From an uncultured Bacteroidales bacterium (GTDB lineage: Bacteria; Bacteroidota; Bacteroidia; Bacteroidales; Muribaculaceae), in contig CALZTY010000002.1 in NCBI GenBank assembly GCA_945829225.1, positions 73,060-135,904 on the forward strand: 62,845 nt of DNA, read 5' to 3'. The position numbers were made by a program, and so were the translations under genes. This document shows positions 1 through 8,181 of the stretch, in pieces. The first letter of the stretch is position 1, and each line of letters opens with the position of its first letter. The notes beneath the pieces were generated by a model. The model did not search any database, was not told the origin of the DNA, and saw only the letters and a list, made by a program, of their open reading frames with translations.

Positions 1-1189
1 TGTTGCCACAGGCGATGATGAATGCGGCTTGTCCCTCGGCGGTGTCGAAGTGGTGGAAGTCGATGTCGCCGCGGTAGAGCAACTCGCCTACGGCGTAGTA
101 GGTGGCAAGGATACCCTCGCCCTCGTCCTTGGTCATCGAGATAGTGGTGGTCTGAGTCTTCACGGGGTTGTGGCTCAGTGCATATATGTCAATCACCAGC
201 GAGTTGCCGTCGCGCATGCTGATGTCGTCCATGAAACTGTAGTAGGGATTGTAGAACGACTCGAGATAGTGGCTGAATACCACGTAGGGCTTGCCATTAT
301 CTGTGAGTGTTATAATCATCGGGGTGCTCTCCTGGTCGCCCGGGAGCATCTGGATAGGTATCTCATAACTCAATACTACCTCGGGAGCGGCGGCTCCGGC
401 AGCGCGGTGGTACACGTCGAGCGAGATGGTCTGTGCCATGAAGTATTCCCACACAGCCTCGGTCCCATCTTTGTCCCAAGGATACTCACCGGTGTAATTT
501 TCGTTCATAATCGACATATACACGTCATCGTTGCCTTCCTCGCCGGCATTGAGCACGTCGCATATCAGGTTGGGCAGGGTGGCTACGACCACATCGTTGC
601 CGTCACCATCCTTGGCTCCGTCGATTTGATACACCAGCGAGCGATAGTTGTTGACGCCCATCTCCCAGTTGGCGGCGAGACCCAGCACGATTTCCATCTT
701 GCTGTCGTCGTTGAAGAAGTTGGTGGTGATGTAGGGCAAGATGTCGCAGTATACCACGCGTTGCTCACCCTCGAGGTAGTCGATATCGTCCTTGATGGTG
801 CCTATGAGTTCGTACTTCTCATTATATATATTGAGTACAAACGCGCGCATGATGTAGTCGTTGTAATACTCGTGTTCGATGACATCTTGGATGTACTCGA
901 TGGAGTAGAACCATAGGTTGTCGCCGGGCGCATCAAGGTCGCCGTAGGTGTTCACACCGGTGATGACACCCTTGACGGCTGGAGCCTCCTTGGCGGGTGC
1001 CTCGGTGGGATTAAGCATGGCGTTGTTGCGCTCGATGGCTGCTACACGCGACCCGCTGAAGGGCGCGGTGCTCTCACACTTATATACATGCTTGACGGGG
1101 TCAAAGACAGGGCGGCTCAGAGCCTCGCCTTTCACCGTGCCGGCACACATCATCAGTCCGGCAAGTACTGTTAGAGTAGATTTAATCAT
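1..1189 (-). CDS. secreted protein of unknown function, 3' end beyond the window
   Basis: An open frame runs on the minus strand from an ATG at 1189 to the left edge without a stop, giving at least 396 codons. The first about 22 residues (start MIKSTLTVLAGLMMCAG) form a typical signal peptide, so the product is exported. The mature part is rich in Asp, Tyr and Asn and reads like a beta-rich extracellular or periplasmic protein. I recognise no family or catalytic motif. The C-terminus, where a type IX sorting tail would lie, is off the window. It is followed upstream by an AT-rich gap and then the acyltransferase gene on the same strand, with no sign of co-transcription. That it is a real gene is well supported by frame length and codon use; its function is unknown. 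Confidence 0.8.
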   Translation of the reverse strand, partial: MIKSTLTVLAGLMMCAGTVKGEALSRPVFDPVKHVYKCESTAPFSGSRVAAIERNNAMLNPTEAPAKEAPAVKGVITGVNTYGDLDAPGDNLWFYSIEYIQDVIEHEYYNDYIMRAFVLNIYNEKYELIGTIKDDIDYLEGEQRVVYCDILPYITTNFFNDDSKMEIVLGLAANWEMGVNNYRSLVYQIDGAKDGDGNDVVVATLPNLICDVLNAGEEGNDDVYMSIMNENYTGEYPWDKDGTEAVWEYFMAQTISLDVYHRAAGAAAPEVVLSYEIPIQMLPGDQESTPMIITLTDNGKPYVVFSHYLESFYNPYYSFMDDISMRDGNSLVIDIYALSHNPVKTQTTTISMTKDEGEGILATYYAVGELLYRGDIDFHHFDTAEGQAAFIIACGN

Positions 1190-1279
1190 TTAAGGCTGTT
1201 TTTTTATAGAATACGCGTATTTCTGTTAGAATTTTTATACAAATTCTTAAAATTTGGTTACAAAGGTAATAATAATTTA

Positions 1280-2275
1280 TCACCTACACAAATACTCTTT
1301 CGCTCGTGAGGTAATCGTGTGGAACACGGCTGCGGCTACGATGCCGCCGACGAGCATTACACATAGCGCATATCGAGGTGCGAGGGCGGCTTTCCATGCC
1401 ATCTCGGTCAACAGGCCGTGTATTACATATATTTCTAACGAAATCGTGCCGAGATATCGCAAAGGTTTGTTGTTAAGCGTAATACCAAAACGCACCATGA
1501 AGTATAGCATAGCGCTGAACAGGGTGATTGCAGCAATCCAAATTAATATGCGCCCGGTGTACTCATATAAGTAGAACGCTGCGATAAACCCTATCAAGCA
1601 GCACAACGCCATCGGGTACATGCGGCGTTTTGTCAGCAATTGCTCGTACAAGGCTATTGTGAAGCCCACCGGCATAGCCAATTGTGATATGTACCATGCA
1701 TAGTAATGTCCTCCGCCGTAGCGGAATAACAATATTTGAACAAACGTGAGTATCCACACGGCTATTATCACTCTGCCCGGGTGCTTAAGGATACGAGCAC
1801 TCAAGTAGAACGATACATAACATATCATCAGTACATCAATGAACCATGTGAAGTACGATAGCGTGTCGCCATTGGTTATCCACATGCGTAATTGCTCCCA
1901 TATATCAATACCGGGGTTGTCTATGCGCATTATCGCGCACACAGCCGATGTGGTGAGCCACACGGGCAGCAATGTCCCGAGACGCCCTTGCCAGAAGTGT
2001 CGCAGATAAGCATCACCGCGTTGTTTCCAAGACTTGCCCATCCCGTAGCCCGACATCAAGAAGAACACACCGCAGATATAGGCGCCGGACTTCTCAAACA
2101 ATGGCACCCAGCGAGGATGGTAAAAGCAGCAATAATGAAATAATACGATGCTCACAGCCAACACACCGCGTAGCGCCAGGGTGTTGTCTACCGAGAAGTC
2201 GCGCAACTGATTACCTCGCAGGCTCATCACTAAGCCCACTATCATCACTAAGCCGAATATCGACGTAAATATCAT
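1280..2275 (-). CDS. acyltransferase family 3 membrane protein (OafA/YrhL-like)
   Basis: This is a polytopic inner-membrane protein of 331 residues. The N-terminal part carries the family signature: a substrate-side arginine and histidine in LRGVLAVSIVLFHY, followed by a GVFFLMSGYGMGKSW segment, then about nine further hydrophobic helices. Acyltransferase-3 proteins move acetyl or other acyl groups onto exported sugars or peptidoglycan; the acceptor here is unknown. A longer reading frame starts at 2338, but a perfect promoter (TTTG, 19 bases, TACCTTTG at 2280-2310) lies inside that extension and ends 4 nt before the ATG at 2275. I therefore take 2275 as the start and infer a leaderless mRNA. 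The gene stands alone, separated from the operon to its right by a strong terminator. Confidence 0.85.
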   Translation of the reverse strand: MIFTSIFGLVMIVGLVMSLRGNQLRDFSVDNTLALRGVLAVSIVLFHYCCFYHPRWVPLFEKSGAYICGVFFLMSGYGMGKSWKQRGDAYLRHFWQGRLGTLLPVWLTTSAVCAIMRIDNPGIDIWEQLRMWITNGDTLSYFTWFIDVLMICYVSFYLSARILKHPGRVIIAVWILTFVQILLFRYGGGHYYAWYISQLAMPVGFTIALYEQLLTKRRMYPMALCCLIGFIAAFYLYEYTGRILIWIAAITLFSAMLYFMVRFGITLNNKPLRYLGTISLEIYVIHGLLTEMAWKAALAPRYALCVMLVGGIVAAAVFHTITSRAKEYLCR

Positions 2276-2279
2276 CACA

Positions 2280-2310
2280 CAAAGGTATAAATTATTGAGC
2301 AATTGACAAA
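2280..2310 (-). promoter_or_regulatory. promoter of the acyltransferase gene, leaderless
   Basis: On the minus strand, TTTG (2307-2310), a 19-base spacer and TACCTTTG (2280-2287) match the Bacteroidetes -33/-7 consensus. The -7 box ends 4 nt before the ATG at 2275, so the transcript should begin at or next to the start codon. Confidence 0.7.
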
Positions 2311-2360
2311 ATCCCCAATAATTGTAATTTTTATGCAATTTGCATAATTCAAATTAAATA

Positions 2361-2399
2361 AAAAAAGGGGAGCCCTTGATGTGAAGGCTCCCCCTTTTT
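2361..2399 (-). terminator. strong intrinsic terminator, bidirectional
   Basis: A near-perfect stem (AGGGGAGCC with GGCTCCCCCT) is flanked by A- and T-runs on both sides. It lies just downstream of the minus-strand gene ending at 2421 and closes that operon. Confidence 0.85.
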
Positions 2400-2420
2400 A
2401 TTGTGGGTTGGGAATGGGTC

Positions 2421-4385
2421 TTAGAAGAGGACCTTGGTGGCTTGGGTTCCCTGACGACGGATGTAGATTTGACCTTCGGCGGGGTTAGCCACGCGGATGC
2501 CTTGGAGGTTGAAGTATTCAACGGGGGCATCGTTGGTGTCAACAATCATGTCGGCAACACCACCCTGGATGTCGCGAGTCTTGATGGTGCAAGCGTTCAC
2601 AACTTCACCGGTCTTGGTGTCCATGATGTAAACGATGATGTTGATGTTGTCCTTGTTGGATACACCCGAGAGGGTGAGGGTGTAGGAGTGCTCATACTCC
2701 TTACCGGCAACTACGGTGCCGGGGATGGTGTTGAGGATACCTGCATAGGAGTTGAGTTGGCGAGCAACATCGTTGTAGGTAACAGATACGGTCTCACCGA
2801 GGTTTTCCCAGCCATAGTAGTCGTAGGGAGCGCCTGAGTAGTAGTTGGTCTGGTTGTAGGGACCTACCTGGTCTTCGGTAACGCCGAAGGCGAGGCGGTA
2901 GATGCTGCGGCTGCTGTTGTCTTCGAATGTGAAGGCAAACTTCGAGTCGATTTGTACCTTAGCCTTGGTGTCGTCGGTGAAGGCGGCAGTGGCATTGACG
3001 GTAGCGATGGCGGGATATGACTGCATGTATTGGAGAGCATCAGCGAGTTCACTCATGTCGGGAAAAGCGACCAGTGTGCGGTTGAGCATGCACGAGGGAA
3101 CACCTTGGCTGCTGAAGAGAGTGTTGAATACCTTGGCATATGTGCTGGAGTACATGGGGTCGTCATTTGCGCTGGGACCGTGAACTGCTACGGGAATTAC
3201 TTCACCGTCGGGATAGGTCTCGCGGATAGTCTCCATAGTGGTGATACCTATGGGACAGTAGCCACACCAAGTACCGGTAGCTTCCTCAACCACGATGTTG
3301 CGGCTGTAGCCGGCGCCTGCGGGGATGATGGTGATAGTGCCGGTGCCTACATTGCTCTCGCTGTTGTTGGGCACACCATTGACCTTGGTGACGGTGAGCA
3401 CGATGTCGATGGGCTCCTTGGATGCTACATCGTAGGAGAGGTCCTCGGCACCGATGATTGCCTGCTTCTTGTATCCGAAGTTCTCGATGCCCTCGGTGGT
3501 ATAAACCTTAGCCTCTTGAGTGCCTACTTGAATGGTGTATTCCACTGAGGTAATCTCGTTGGAGGCAGCGTTCTCGAGCAGAGCGTAGAAGCCGAATTGT
3601 GAGCCTGTCTCGGCAATGGGAACATTGTTGGTGAGGGTGACGTCAACAAAGTCGGTGGGGAGGTTGTTGCCACACAGGGTAGCGGCGGTCCAGATGAAGC
3701 CGTAGCCAGAAGGTGCGAGGTTGTCCCATTTGAATGCGGATTGAGCAACGCCGGCATCGGCTGCTGCATACCAACCGCCTTCGTCACCGCTGTGGCTTGT
3801 GTTGTCGACCACGAGCATGATATCATCTTCGTGAGCGAGGGTGTATTTAACACCTACATAGAAAGCCTTGCCTGCCTCGATGGTGTAGGGAGTCTCCAGG
3901 GGCACAGTCACCTTGGTGAATCGGGTGTTGGGCACTTGGTCGTAATACTGCGAGTAGAAGGGCTCAGCCTGCAAGTCGTAGGTGAGGAATACGGTACATG
4001 CGGTGATGTTGTTGTTGTTGCCGGTAGTTTCGTTGATACCGGTGTAGTAGGAGATTTCGGTGAGGTTGTTACCGGCATACTTGGTAGCATCGGTAGCGGT
4101 GAACTCAAATGCTTGAGCAACCTGCATGCCTGGGGTTTGGTTGTTGAAAGCGAGGGCAGTGTATGGGTCAGCAGCGAGGCAGTACTCCATGGAGGGAGTT
4201 TCGGCGCGCGAGGGTGACATCATAGCACCGGGACCAACCTCGATTGTTTGGTCGACGCGTTGTTCGATGAACATACCCGGGGTACCATGTGTGCGTTGGC
4301 TTGCAAAGCCCGGGCTGACGATTGCCGATGCGCTTAATGTAGCGGCAACGGCAACAAGTGTGAGTAATGCTTTTTTCATAGTCAC
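2421..4385 (-). CDS. secreted Omp28-related protein with CxxC centre and type IX-like tail
   Basis: The 654-residue product starts with a signal peptide (MTMKKALLTLVAVAATLSASA). The middle holds a thioredoxin-like segment, ATGTWCGYCPIG, followed by predicted beta/alpha units. This is the Omp28-type fold that Bacteroidetes export in place of classical thioredoxins. The C-terminus (VEYFNLQGIRV ... IYIRRQG ... TKVLF) resembles type A sorting tails read by the type IX system, so the protein is probably released or anchored at the surface. It is the last gene of a six-gene minus-strand operon; the 28-nt gap to the previous gene and the terminator just after it support this. A role in thiol-disulfide exchange is inferred from the CxxC; the substrate is unknown. 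Confidence 0.75.
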   Translation of the reverse strand: MTMKKALLTLVAVAATLSASAIVSPGFASQRTHGTPGMFIEQRVDQTIEVGPGAMMSPSRAETPSMEYCLAADPYTALAFNNQTPGMQVAQAFEFTATDATKYAGNNLTEISYYTGINETTGNNNNITACTVFLTYDLQAEPFYSQYYDQVPNTRFTKVTVPLETPYTIEAGKAFYVGVKYTLAHEDDIMLVVDNTSHSGDEGGWYAAADAGVAQSAFKWDNLAPSGYGFIWTAATLCGNNLPTDFVDVTLTNNVPIAETGSQFGFYALLENAASNEITSVEYTIQVGTQEAKVYTTEGIENFGYKKQAIIGAEDLSYDVASKEPIDIVLTVTKVNGVPNNSESNVGTGTITIIPAGAGYSRNIVVEEATGTWCGYCPIGITTMETIRETYPDGEVIPVAVHGPSANDDPMYSSTYAKVFNTLFSSQGVPSCMLNRTLVAFPDMSELADALQYMQSYPAIATVNATAAFTDDTKAKVQIDSKFAFTFEDNSSRSIYRLAFGVTEDQVGPYNQTNYYSGAPYDYYGWENLGETVSVTYNDVARQLNSYAGILNTIPGTVVAGKEYEHSYTLTLSGVSNKDNINIIVYIMDTKTGEVVNACTIKTRDIQGGVADMIVDTNDAPVEYFNLQGIRVANPAEGQIYIRRQGTQATKVLF

Positions 4386-4413
4386 AAATGTTAATTAATG
4401 GTGAAACATAATA

Positions 4414-5097
4414 TTACTTAATGTACAATTTGCCTGATTGGGCGCCTAAAGTATAGACGTAAATGCCGGGGTTGAGCCCGAGGTTGAGGCTGCCGGTGCC
4501 ATTGACGGTGGCGTCGAGCACGCGCACGCCCTCGAGGGTGAAGAGTTGCAGGGAGGTGTCGCTCTCTACGTCATAAGCCACGCCACCGCGGATACCGCGC
4601 AGGCTGTGGTTGTTCTCGATGAGTGTAATGCCGGCGTCCTTGCCCATGACGAGGGTGAAAGTGATGTGAGTCTCGGTGTAGTCACCGTCTTGGGCTTCAA
4701 ATTCGGTCACCACGGTGGGAATTTCCTCGTCGGCTTCCAGTTCGACGATGTAGTCAAACATCAAGTTCAACTTGTTACCGGGGTTGATGGTGACATTTTT
4801 CTTGGTGACAGTGGTACCGCGCTCGCAGGCGCCGCCGGCACACATCTGGATTGACTCGCCCGAGGTGCAGCGAGCGGTCACTGTCAGCTTGGAGGTGTAG
4901 ATGTCGGTGGTGATGTAGAGGTCGGGCTTCATGGTGACTTCCTTCCAATCGCCGTAGTCATCGACTACGATGTCCTCAAAGGCGACTGTCTCGCCCGAGG
5001 TGATGGGGGTGTCACCGATGTAGAAGGTGAGTTTGCGTGCTTGGGCGCTGAAAGTGAGCATCAGCGCAGCCGCTGCAAGGAGAAAAATCTTTTTCAT
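4414..5097 (-). CDS. small secreted protein with type IX-like C-terminal tail
   Basis: The 227-residue product has a signal peptide (MKKIFLLAAAALMLTFSAQA), a beta-rich body with three cysteines (residues about 77-90), and a C-terminal tail (LFTLEGVRVLD ... NPGIYVYTLG ... KLYIK) of the sorting-signal kind. I recognise no catalytic domain. It sits 4 nt downstream of the Omp28-like lipoprotein gene and 28 nt before the larger CxxC protein. Given that setting it may be a substrate or partner of the redox proteins; the cysteines make that plausible but do not prove it. Confidence 0.7.
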   Translation of the reverse strand: MKKIFLLAAAALMLTFSAQARKLTFYIGDTPITSGETVAFEDIVVDDYGDWKEVTMKPDLYITTDIYTSKLTVTARCTSGESIQMCAGGACERGTTVTKKNVTINPGNKLNLMFDYIVELEADEEIPTVVTEFEAQDGDYTETHITFTLVMGKDAGITLIENNHSLRGIRGGVAYDVESDTSLQLFTLEGVRVLDATVNGTGSLNLGLNPGIYVYTLGAQSGKLYIK

Positions 5098-5101
5098 AGT
5101 T

Positions 5102-5920
5102 TTAGTCTTCGTTTTGGTTAGTGTTAGTGATTACGTCGGTACGAGCAGCCTGCACCACGCCGGCGGCATTGTAGACAAACGCCACGACTTGGAGGTTGTC
5201 GGGCACCCAGGTCTCGGTGGCAGTGGCTCGGAGTTCTTGTGTGTAGGTAAAGGATTGGTGTATCATCGCCTTGAGAGCGACGGGCTCGCCGCCCACGCCG
5301 TTGGTCGATGCGCGATACACATTGTTATGTACATAATTGTTGATGCGGCCCTCGGTGGCGCTCTCCTGGCGAGCTACGATGCCGTTCTCGATAATCCACA
5401 CCTGGAGGTATCCGTTGATGTCCTCGGTCTGCGAGCAGGTGATGTCGATGGCGATGTCGCTGTTGCCCTCGGGGCAGGTGGCGGTCATCTCGATTTCGAG
5501 CGGAGTGGGAGTCTCCAGGGCAGTGCGCACGGCGGTAGCCCACGCAGTGTGCTCGGTGGCGCCGCCGACGCGGTTGACCACGCCCATAGGCCAACTGGTG
5601 ATGCCCCAGGCGTTGTTGTAGGTGTCGCCCTCGGGCTGCATCAGTCCGGTATATCGGGTGTTGGTGGCAGGGATGCCGAAGGCGCCGGCATGGATGCTCA
5701 CCGCGATGACTGCATCGCCGTATTGCTCGACGAGAGCCTCGATAGTGGCGTGAGCGTCGGGGCAGTTGACACAATTTTGCCCGGTGAAGTCTTCGATGAG
5801 TACGGCACGCTTGGCGTCGACACTCTCGATGGGAATATAGCGCTCGTCCTCGGCGATATCATTGCACGCCGATGTGGCTACAGCCACAGTTGCGAGGAGT
5901 AATATGTTGCGAATGTTCAT
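5102..5920 (-). CDS. Omp28-like lipoprotein with thioredoxin-type CxxC
   Basis: The 272-residue product has a lipoprotein signal ending TSAC (Cys19), so it is anchored to a membrane, probably the outer one. The segment LIEDFTGQNCVNCPDAH matches the active-site loop of the Omp28/thioredoxin-like family and is followed by a cis-Pro-like SWPMG. The rest is a beta-sandwich-like C-terminal domain typical of Omp28. It lies 12 nt after the DUF6029 gene and 4 nt before the small tailed protein, in the same operon as a TlpA-like thioredoxin. The protein probably exchanges disulfides outside the cytoplasm; its target is unknown. Confidence 0.8.
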   Translation of the reverse strand: MNIRNILLLATVAVATSACNDIAEDERYIPIESVDAKRAVLIEDFTGQNCVNCPDAHATIEALVEQYGDAVIAVSIHAGAFGIPATNTRYTGLMQPEGDTYNNAWGITSWPMGVVNRVGGATEHTAWATAVRTALETPTPLEIEMTATCPEGNSDIAIDITCSQTEDINGYLQVWIIENGIVARQESATEGRINNYVHNNVYRASTNGVGGEPVALKAMIHQSFTYTQELRATATETWVPDNLQVVAFVYNAAGVVQAARTDVITNTNQNED

Positions 5921-5932
5921 AGCGATGCCGTA

Positions 5933-7603
5933 TTAGAAGGTGTACATATAAGAGACATTGAAGCCGCGGGTGGCGGGCACGTAGCGGCATACGCCGCCCG
6001 AGCAGTTGAAGCCGGCGCGGGTGCGACCGTAGCTCACTTGCAGGCGGTTGGAGCGGTAGGTGCCGGTGACGCCGAAGTTGTAGTAGTGGGTGTCGGTGAC
6101 GCCGGTGTTCCACATATCCGAGGCGGTGACCATCAGGTGGGGGGCTACCGACAACTCGAGCAAGCCGTATACCCAATCCTTGTCGTCGTCGTTGGTGTGG
6201 AGGTATTGCAACTCGTTGCGCAGGGTATATCGTCCGCCGAGTTTAATCTTGGTGTCGAGCACGAAGATATTGGAGCGGATGCGTCCGCCGTGACCCTCGA
6301 TGACGTCCTTGTTGTACATTTGGTTCATGTACATGAAGGTCTGGCTCACGTCGCGGCTCCATTTCTTGTCGATGATGAGGTTGACATCGTGGTAGTAAGC
6401 CTCGCTCATGCCGAAGAACGAAGTTTCGTAGCCGTTGGTGCCCTTGATTTCGTTGCCGATAACATAGTTGGGGTCTTTGTAGTCCAAGCCGCGGATGTAC
6501 GACACGTTGAGGGTCACCTTGGTGCCATATTTGCCGCCGAGGGCGCTGCCGCGTTTGAATTTGTAGGAGAAGGCGCCTTGGAAAGCCCATTCACCGTCGG
6601 CAGCCTGTGTGGCATAGGGGTAGAGGGCGGCGAGGGCATAGGTGTGGAGGTAGGAGAAGGCGGGCATATTGTTGAGCATCGCCGAGGTGCCCGACATGGA
6701 GCGCTGGCTGCGGAATGCCATGTTCTCGGAGCGCTTGGCTTGTATCTGGGCGCTGAGACCCGAGCGCGAGTAGGTGGCGCTGAGCATGGCGGCGGTGCCG
6801 CGCTTGTAGGTGTAACTGTTGTCGAACGACGGGTCTTGGTCTTTCCAGGCAAATTCGCCCATCAGCCCGATGTTGCCCTTGTTGAATTGGGAGCGGATGT
6901 CCCAGGCTCCCACGCGCTCGGGAAGGTTGAGGCGGTAGTCGGTGCCGGGAATGAAGATGTCTTCATCGTCCTCATCTTTAAGCACATATGCAGCCGAGAG
7001 GTTCCAAGTGATGCCACGGTCGGCGAGGGGCTTGATGTAGTCTTGGAAGTTGACCTCGGCTTCGCCGCCGTAGATTACAGAGCCCTTGTCCCAGTCCCAG
7101 TAGCGGCGCTGCACGCCTCCGAGGAGGGTGACGCGCAAGCCGGGGATAGCGGTGACCTTGAGGCGCCCGCCGCGCAGGGCATTGTCGATGCCCAAGGCGC
7201 GCTCCTGGTAGGTGCGGAGGATGAAGCCGCTGCCGAATTGCTCGTAGAAGTCGCCGGCGGTGAGTTCAAAGCCCTTGTAGCGGCCCTTGGCGTAGATGTG
7301 AGGCACGCCCCAGCCGGCAAAGTCGGGTTCGAAGCCCGGGAGGGGCCATTTCATAAACTCCATGCGCACACCGGCATCGACATACTTGCTGATGAGGTTG
7401 AGGTCGGCGTAGGAGTTGAAGAGAATGTCGTGGTCGGGGGAGCCGATGCCGATGGCGGCGTCTTCCTCGGGGAAGAGCACGTCGGCTTGGACGCTACCGT
7501 GCAGGGCAACGCCGTTGTCGCCGATGACCACGGCAGATGCCCACAGGGCGCTACCGAGCGCCACTGCGGTGGCTAATAGTCTGAGTGTGTGTGGCTTGCT
7601 CAT
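5933..7603 (-). CDS. DUF6029 family outer-membrane beta-barrel-like protein
   Basis: The 556-residue product has a signal peptide (cleavage near LWASA) and then long amphipathic strand repeats rich in Tyr, Gly and Arg, ending in a C-terminal Phe (YMYTF) as in outer-membrane barrels. I recognise the family as DUF6029, which in Bacteroidetes is found next to Omp28 and TlpA-like genes, as here. No plug, TonB box or catalytic motif is visible, so a transporter role is only inferred. It lies 6 nt downstream of the thioredoxin gene and 12 nt before the Omp28 lipoprotein gene, which argues for co-transcription and a shared pathway. Confidence 0.75.
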   Translation of the reverse strand: MSKPHTLRLLATAVALGSALWASAVVIGDNGVALHGSVQADVLFPEEDAAIGIGSPDHDILFNSYADLNLISKYVDAGVRMEFMKWPLPGFEPDFAGWGVPHIYAKGRYKGFELTAGDFYEQFGSGFILRTYQERALGIDNALRGGRLKVTAIPGLRVTLLGGVQRRYWDWDKGSVIYGGEAEVNFQDYIKPLADRGITWNLSAAYVLKDEDDEDIFIPGTDYRLNLPERVGAWDIRSQFNKGNIGLMGEFAWKDQDPSFDNSYTYKRGTAAMLSATYSRSGLSAQIQAKRSENMAFRSQRSMSGTSAMLNNMPAFSYLHTYALAALYPYATQAADGEWAFQGAFSYKFKRGSALGGKYGTKVTLNVSYIRGLDYKDPNYVIGNEIKGTNGYETSFFGMSEAYYHDVNLIIDKKWSRDVSQTFMYMNQMYNKDVIEGHGGRIRSNIFVLDTKIKLGGRYTLRNELQYLHTNDDDKDWVYGLLELSVAPHLMVTASDMWNTGVTDTHYYNFGVTGTYRSNRLQVSYGRTRAGFNCSGGVCRYVPATRGFNVSYMYTF

Positions 7604-7609
7604 CGTGTC

Positions 7610-8101
7610 TTATTTGCAGTGGTTGCGCACAATCTCGATAATGTGCTCCTCGGAGCCGTCGGTGTATCCGCTGTGCGAGTAGACGATATTGCCGTCGCCG
7701 TCACATACCAGCACATGGGGCACGCTCTGCAAGCCCAGGGCGTGGAACAGGTCGCTGTTCACGTCAAGCAGCACGTCAAAGTCCCAGCCCTCGGCATTTA
7801 CCAGGGGTTTCACCTTGTTGGCGTTCTGAGCCTCGTCGATCGAGACGAGTATCATTTTCACGCCGGTCTCGTCTTGCCAGTCCTCATACACCTCGGCGAT
7901 GCTGCGCAACTCGCGCAGACAGGGTTTGCACCAGGTGGCAAAGAAGCTGATTACAAAGGGTTTGCCATCGTTGCTCAGGGTGGCGGTGTTCACGGTGTTG
8001 CCATTGATATCCTTGAGGGACACCGACGGGATTTGAGCCGCCGAATTGATGGCAATCGAGGCGATAAACGCTAAGATTAAGGTTGATATAACTTTGCGCA
8101 T
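7610..8101 (-). CDS. TlpA-like thioredoxin, exported
   Basis: The 163-residue product has a signal peptide (MRKVISTLILAFIASIAINSAA) and a complete TlpA/ResA-type thioredoxin fold. The active site FFATWCKPC is near residue 55, and a cis-proline lies in LQSVPHVLV near residue 130. Such proteins reduce or isomerise disulfides in the periplasm. Its neighbours are a DUF6029 barrel and two Omp28-type proteins, so it probably passes electrons to them; that link is inferred. An 80-nt gap with a GC-rich hairpin separates it from the gene before it, which may set the expression level of the downstream part of the operon. Confidence 0.88.
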   Translation of the reverse strand: MRKVISTLILAFIASIAINSAAQIPSVSLKDINGNTVNTATLSNDGKPFVISFFATWCKPCLRELRSIAEVYEDWQDETGVKMILVSIDEAQNANKVKPLVNAEGWDFDVLLDVNSDLFHALGLQSVPHVLVCDGDGNIVYSHSGYTDGSEEHIIEIVRNHCK

Positions 8102-8125
8102 GCAGGTAGTTTTTTATAACCCACA

Positions 8126-8158
8126 AGCAGGCGACCCCCCGGCGGGGAGCCTCCTGCT
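8126..8158 (-). promoter_or_regulatory. GC-rich intergenic hairpin within the operon
   Basis: The arms AGCAGG (8126-8131) and CCTGCT (8153-8158) enclose a further C-run/G-run pairing. No U-run follows on the minus strand, so it is more likely an mRNA-stability or partial-termination structure than a full terminator. Confidence 0.4.
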
Positions 8159-8181
8159 GTGAGTATGTGGTTATTAATTAA

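Noticed and set aside
6038-7576. 512-codon open frame on the plus strand opposite the DUF6029 gene
   Set aside because: It is the mirror of a GC-rich gene; the product is Val/Gly/Ala/Glu-rich with no motif, whereas the minus-strand protein has a signal peptide and barrel pattern.
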